From an uncultured Eubacteriaceae bacterium (GTDB lineage Bacteria > Bacillota > Clostridia > Oscillospirales > Acutalibacteraceae), in assembly GCA_937905915.1 (NCBI GenBank), contig CALCVR010000342.1:1-9584 (forward strand): DNA of 9,584 nucleotides. The letters run 5' to 3'. Positions within the stretch are counted from its first letter, which is position 1; the number at the start of each line of letters is the position of its first letter. This document shows, piece after piece, positions 6,816-9,584 of the stretch. The position numbers and the translations under genes were made by a program. The notes beneath the pieces were generated by a model. That model did no database searches, had not been told where the DNA came from, and saw only the letters and a list, made by a program, of their open reading frames with translations.

Positions 6816-6940
6816 GAACAGAAAAATAACAAAATAATGTCTGATTAAAACATTGGGGTTCAACAAAAGGAATGAAAAGGACTGGCAAATTCTCAGGATA
6901 TTTCTACTTGTTGGACCCCGTTGTATGAACTGCTTGTGCT
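6816..6940 (+). repeat. Inverted repeat in the gap before the flippase gene
   Basis: The 125-base gap between the PP-loop enzyme and the flippase contains paired arms GGGGTTCAACAA (6855-6866) and TTGTTGGACCCC (6908-6919). They form 12 consecutive pairs, including one G-U, around a 41-base loop. No T tract follows, so this is not a typical terminator. It could protect or process the transcript, or modulate the flippase. I found no convincing promoter in the gap. An 18-codon ORF (ATG 6872 to TGA 6926-6928) fills the loop but lacks a well-spaced ribosome binding site and is not called as a gene. Confidence 0.5.
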
Positions 6941-8464
6941 GTGCTTTCAGAAGAGCAAAAGGAAGGATTTCCAGATGAAAATGTTTTAGCACAAGAGAAA
7001 AAGAAGGTGCTTCCGATTCGTGGTTTATTAGAAAAATATAGACATATTCCCATTCAAGTAAAAGCGTCGTTCTGGTTTTTAATTTGTTCTTTTTTACAAA
7101 AGGGAATCTCGATGATCACAACGCCCATTTTTACAAGGCTTTTATCCACAGCCGAGTATGGGCAATACAATGTATTTAATTCTTGGCTTGGCATTGTGAC
7201 AATTTTTGTCTCTTTGAATCTAGCTGCCGGCGTCTATACACAAGGACTCATTAAATTTGAAAAGGAGGGAAAGGTTTATTCGTCCTCGTTGCAGGGCTTG
7301 ACAGTCGTATTATGCTTTTCCTGGACTGTGATTTACTTATTGTTTCGAGATTTCTGGAATGACTTATTTTCTTTGACCACAGTCCAAATGCTTGCCATGC
7401 TGGTTATGATATGGACAACGGCTGTTTTTAAATTCTGGGCAGGAGAGCAGCGGGTTTTATACCGATATAGGGCATTGGTTCTTGTCACATTGATCGTATC
7501 TTTTGCAAAGCCTGTTGTAGGAATTGTATTTGTCGTTTTAGCCGAGGATAAAGTCACTGCTAGAATTCTTGGCTTGGCCTTGGTAGAGCTGATTGGATAC
7601 ACTGGTTTTTTCTTTATCCAGATGTGGAGAGGAAAAAAGTTTTTTTCAGCCAAGTTTTGGAAACATGCCTTGCGGTTTAATCTGCCGTTGATTCCTCATT
7701 ACTTGTCTCAGGTTGTGTTAGGAAGCTCGGACAGAATCATGATCAAAAGCATGGTAGGGGATAGCCAGGCGGGTATCTATAGTTTAGCGCATAATATATC
7801 TTTAATCATGTCTTTGTTTAATACCGCTTTGTCACAAACCATCAGCCCATGGCTTTATCGAAAAATCAAGGAGAACAAGATAAAGGACATCGCTCCCATT
7901 GCTTATATTTCTCTTACGTTGATTGCCAGTGTGAATCTGCTTCTCATTGCATTGGCGCCGGAAGCGGTTGCATTTTTTGCTCCCGCAACTTATCATGAAG
8001 CTATCTGGGTCATACCGCCGGTGGCAATGAGCGTTTATTTTATGTATAGCTATGATTTGTTCGCCAAATTTGCTTTTTACTATGAAAAGACAAACTTTAT
8101 TATGATCGCGAGCCTCTTAGGAGCAGGATTAAATATTGTTTTAAATTATATCTGCATTGGGATTTGGGGATATGTCGCGGCGGGATATACCACTTTGGTT
8201 TGCTACATCGTATATAGCGTGGGTCACTATATTTTTATGAATAAAACCTGCAATAGATATTGCGATGGAGCAAGGCCGTATGAATTAAAAAAACTTTTTT
8301 TGATTACCATACCTTTTTTAGTCATGGGGTTCCTTTTGCTTCTCACCTACAATTACCCGATCCTTCGATATGGACTGATTGCAGCGGCGGCTATTGTTGC
8401 CTTTGTGAAGAGGAGACAGTTAGTGTCATTGGTGAAAAGGGTTATGGCGGTCAAAAAACGTTAA
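6941..8464 (+). CDS. Oligosaccharide/polysaccharide flippase (Wzx/MATE-type)
   Basis: This polytopic membrane protein of the MOP exporter superfamily is predicted to move a lipid-linked glycan or teichoic acid precursor across the membrane. It has 507 residues from GTG 6941, typical for Wzx-like proteins. The first transmembrane segment begins about residue 43 (ASFWFLICSFLQKGIS), followed by the conserved loop TTPIFTRLLSTAEYGQYN. About twelve to fourteen hydrophobic helices follow, and the C terminus is basic (VKRVMAVKKR). The start is uncertain: GTG 6941 lacks a ribosome binding site, and GTG 7007 would give 485 residues with an N terminus closer to that of homologues as I remember them. The best ribosome binding site in the area (GGAAGGA, 6961-6967) serves an out-of-frame ATG at 6975 that encodes only MKMF. 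It is the last gene of the cluster. Use of a flippase instead of a TagGH-type ABC transporter would be unusual for classical wall teichoic acid. Confidence 0.88.
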   Translation: MLSEEQKEGFPDENVLAQEKKKVLPIRGLLEKYRHIPIQVKASFWFLICSFLQKGISMITTPIFTRLLSTAEYGQYNVFNSWLGIVTIFVSLNLAAGVYTQGLIKFEKEGKVYSSSLQGLTVVLCFSWTVIYLLFRDFWNDLFSLTTVQMLAMLVMIWTTAVFKFWAGEQRVLYRYRALVLVTLIVSFAKPVVGIVFVVLAEDKVTARILGLALVELIGYTGFFFIQMWRGKKFFSAKFWKHALRFNLPLIPHYLSQVVLGSSDRIMIKSMVGDSQAGIYSLAHNISLIMSLFNTALSQTISPWLYRKIKENKIKDIAPIAYISLTLIASVNLLLIALAPEAVAFFAPATYHEAIWVIPPVAMSVYFMYSYDLFAKFAFYYEKTNFIMIASLLGAGLNIVLNYICIGIWGYVAAGYTTLVCYIVYSVGHYIFMNKTCNRYCDGARPYELKKLFLITIPFLVMGFLLLLTYNYPILRYGLIAAAAIVAFVKRRQLVSLVKRVMAVKKR

Positions 8465-8559
8465 AATTGAAAATAGCCATTTTAAACAGTGAAATCACTG
8501 TGAATAAACAAAGAGCCAGCGTCCAAAAGACACTGGTTCTTTGTTATAATCGGAAATTT
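8465..8559. other. Convergent intergenic region with tandem hairpins
   Basis: This short region lies between two convergent genes. Besides the main terminator stem it holds the perfect inverted repeat ACAGTGA (8486-8492) and TCACTGT (8495-8501), and a small AAAAT/ATTTT stem (8470-8474, 8479-8483). For the - strand transcript the small hairpin comes after the main one and is followed by a T-rich stretch, so it may act as a back-up terminator. Confidence 0.55.
8507..8545. terminator. Bidirectional terminator between flippase and RlmD-like gene
   Basis: The arms 8507-8523 (AACAAAGAGCCAGCGTC) and 8529-8545 (GACACTGGTTCTTTGTT) form a 17-position stem with one G-U pair and one mismatch around a 5-base loop. 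The base is A/T-rich on both sides, so T-rich RNA ends are produced in either direction, although neither tail is a pure T run. It sits 42 bases after the flippase stop and 14 bases beyond the stop of the convergent - strand gene. Confidence 0.75.
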
Positions 8560-9584
8560 TTATTTTTTGGAAAGCAAGACAACCGTCTCTACATGGCTGG
8601 TGCGAGGGAACATATCCACAGGGGTAAACTCTTTCACATCGTACCCATTACAAGATAAAATTTTTAAATCCCGCGCCAAGGTAGCAGGGTCACAGGACAC
8701 ATACACAATGCGGTCAGGGTAAAACCTATGGGTTAAGATTTGAAGCAGCTGTTCGCTGCATCCCTTTCGAGGAGGATCTAATACCACCACATCGGGATGA
8801 AGGCCCCGCTGCGATAAGATTTCAGCAGCTTTTGCAGCATCACCACATAAAAATTCAGCGTTTTTAATGCCGTTAAGGGCGGCATTTTGTTTAGCATCCC
8901 GGATGGCGTCAGGCACTACCTCAACACCAATAACCTTTTTAGCCTTTGAGGCCATAGTCAGACCGATGGTGCCGGCGCCGCAGTAAAGATCCAATACAAG
9001 GGCGCCCTGGGGCTGTGCGTACTGTGCCGCTTGCCGGTAAAGGATCTGGGCCGCCTCCCGGTTGATCTGATAAAAGGAGAGGGGCGAAAGGGAAAAGCGT
9101 AACTCACACAAAAGGTCTTCTATGGTATCCTGTCCCCATAGAGTGCGGCAACGACTGCCTAAGATAACGTTGTCCGGCCGGGTATTTTCATTGAGGACGA
9201 TGCTTTTTAATCCATTGTGTTCTCCAGCTTCCCGAAGAAGTTTTATAAGCAACGGTTCGTTTGATACTTTTTTGCCGTTTATGACCAAACAGGCCATCAT
9301 TTGCCCGGTGCCAAAAGCCTTGCGCAAGTAAATATGGCGAATGAGGCCCTTCCCTTTTTCTTGTTGATAGGGAGGGGTACCTGTCAATTCCATCCACTGG
9401 ATCACCGCTTCTACCATAGAGGAAAACGCAGGAGGCTGAAGAGCGCAGTAGCGACAATCTACAATGCGATGACTGCGGGGCGCGTAAAATCCGACTACTA
9501 ATTTGCCGTTTTGATCCAGTCCGACAGGGTATAAGGCTTTGTTTCGGTATCCAAATTGCTGTGTCCCGGTGAGAATGGGACGTT
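8560..9584 (-). CDS. 23S rRNA (uracil-C5)-methyltransferase, RlmD/RlmCD family (5' partial)
   Basis: This SAM-dependent methyltransferase converts specific uridines of 23S rRNA (U1939 in RlmD, also U747 in the Gram-positive RlmCD) to 5-methyluridine. The - strand frame is open to the right edge, so the N-terminal TRAM domain and start codon lie outside. An internal ATG at 9417 is not the start, because upstream codons continue the family sequence (YRNKALYPVG, GFYAPRSHRIVDC, CALQPPAF). Visible motifs, numbered from that ATG: substrate-loop FYQIN (115-119), SAM motif LDLYCGAGTIGL (142-153), DPPRKGC (214-220), catalytic Cys242 in YVSCDPATLARD, and the general-base Glu277 in DMFPRTSHVETVV. The DCRYC pair upstream probably includes an iron-sulphur ligand. 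All catalytic residues are present, so the enzyme looks functional. It is unrelated to the glycopolymer genes and marks their right border. RlmD and RlmCD cannot be told apart here. Confidence 0.93.
   Translation of the reverse strand, partial: RPILTGTQQFGYRNKALYPVGLDQNGKLVVGFYAPRSHRIVDCRYCALQPPAFSSMVEAVIQWMELTGTPPYQQEKGKGLIRHIYLRKAFGTGQMMACLVINGKKVSNEPLLIKLLREAGEHNGLKSIVLNENTRPDNVILGSRCRTLWGQDTIEDLLCELRFSLSPLSFYQINREAAQILYRQAAQYAQPQGALVLDLYCGAGTIGLTMASKAKKVIGVEVVPDAIRDAKQNAALNGIKNAEFLCGDAAKAAEILSQRGLHPDVVVLDPPRKGCSEQLLQILTHRFYPDRIVYVSCDPATLARDLKILSCNGYDVKEFTPVDMFPRTSHVETVVLLSKK

Noticed and set aside
6872..6928. An 18-codon ORF in frame with the flippase, ending in TGA just upstream of it.
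   Set aside because: The purine-rich stretch lies too close to the ATG for normal initiation, and the peptide resembles no known leader. The coincidence of frame alone is weak evidence.
8467..8658. A 63-codon + strand ORF starting at TTG after the flippase gene.
   Set aside because: It runs through the terminator hairpins and overlaps the convergent methyltransferase gene, has no ribosome binding site and no family resemblance.
9188..9457. An 89-codon - strand ORF in another frame of the right end.
   Set aside because: It overlaps the methyltransferase coding region, which has all its catalytic motifs in a different frame.

Overview
The window looks like chromosomal DNA of a Gram-positive anaerobe of the class Clostridia, probably a gut relative of Oscillospirales or Lachnospiraceae. 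I infer this from the family flavour of the proteins, the Rho-independent terminators, the purine-rich ribosome binding sites, and teichoic-acid-type genes next to a phosphate operon. Nothing in the window fixes the genus.

Left block (2-3728): a tightly overlapping phosphate operon on the + strand. It holds a Na+/phosphate cotransporter fused to a PhoU domain (5' end cut by the window edge), a PhoB/PhoP-type response regulator and a PhoR-type sensor kinase. The joints are ATGA and GTGATG overlaps, and a strong intrinsic terminator closes the operon. Transporter, PhoU signalling domain and two-component pair are thus translated together.

Middle block (3731-8464): an AT-rich 355-bp leader followed by four + strand genes for a surface glycopolymer. 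They encode a TagB/TagF-type CDP-glycerol phosphotransferase, a TagD-like glycerol-3-phosphate cytidylyltransferase, a stand-alone asparagine-synthetase-type PP-loop enzyme without a glutaminase domain, and a Wzx/MATE-type flippase. The cluster is closed at both ends: the phosphate operon terminator lies on the left and a convergent gene with a shared terminator on the right. A reasonable model (inference) is that TagD makes CDP-glycerol, the transferase places glycerol-phosphate on a lipid-linked acceptor, the PP-loop enzyme amidates or ligates some component, and the flippase moves the product across the membrane. The leader holds a candidate extended -10 promoter, a set of mutually exclusive RNA stems that can be drawn as an H-type pseudoknot, and a 10-codon leader ORF with a Shine-Dalgarno sequence just before the first gene. 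These are the least explained parts of the window.

Right block (8465-9584): a two-hairpin convergent terminator region and, on the - strand, the C-terminal part of a 23S rRNA (uracil-C5)-methyltransferase of the RlmD/RlmCD family, whose 5' end lies beyond the right edge. I see no rRNA, tRNA, CRISPR array, transposase or phage gene.
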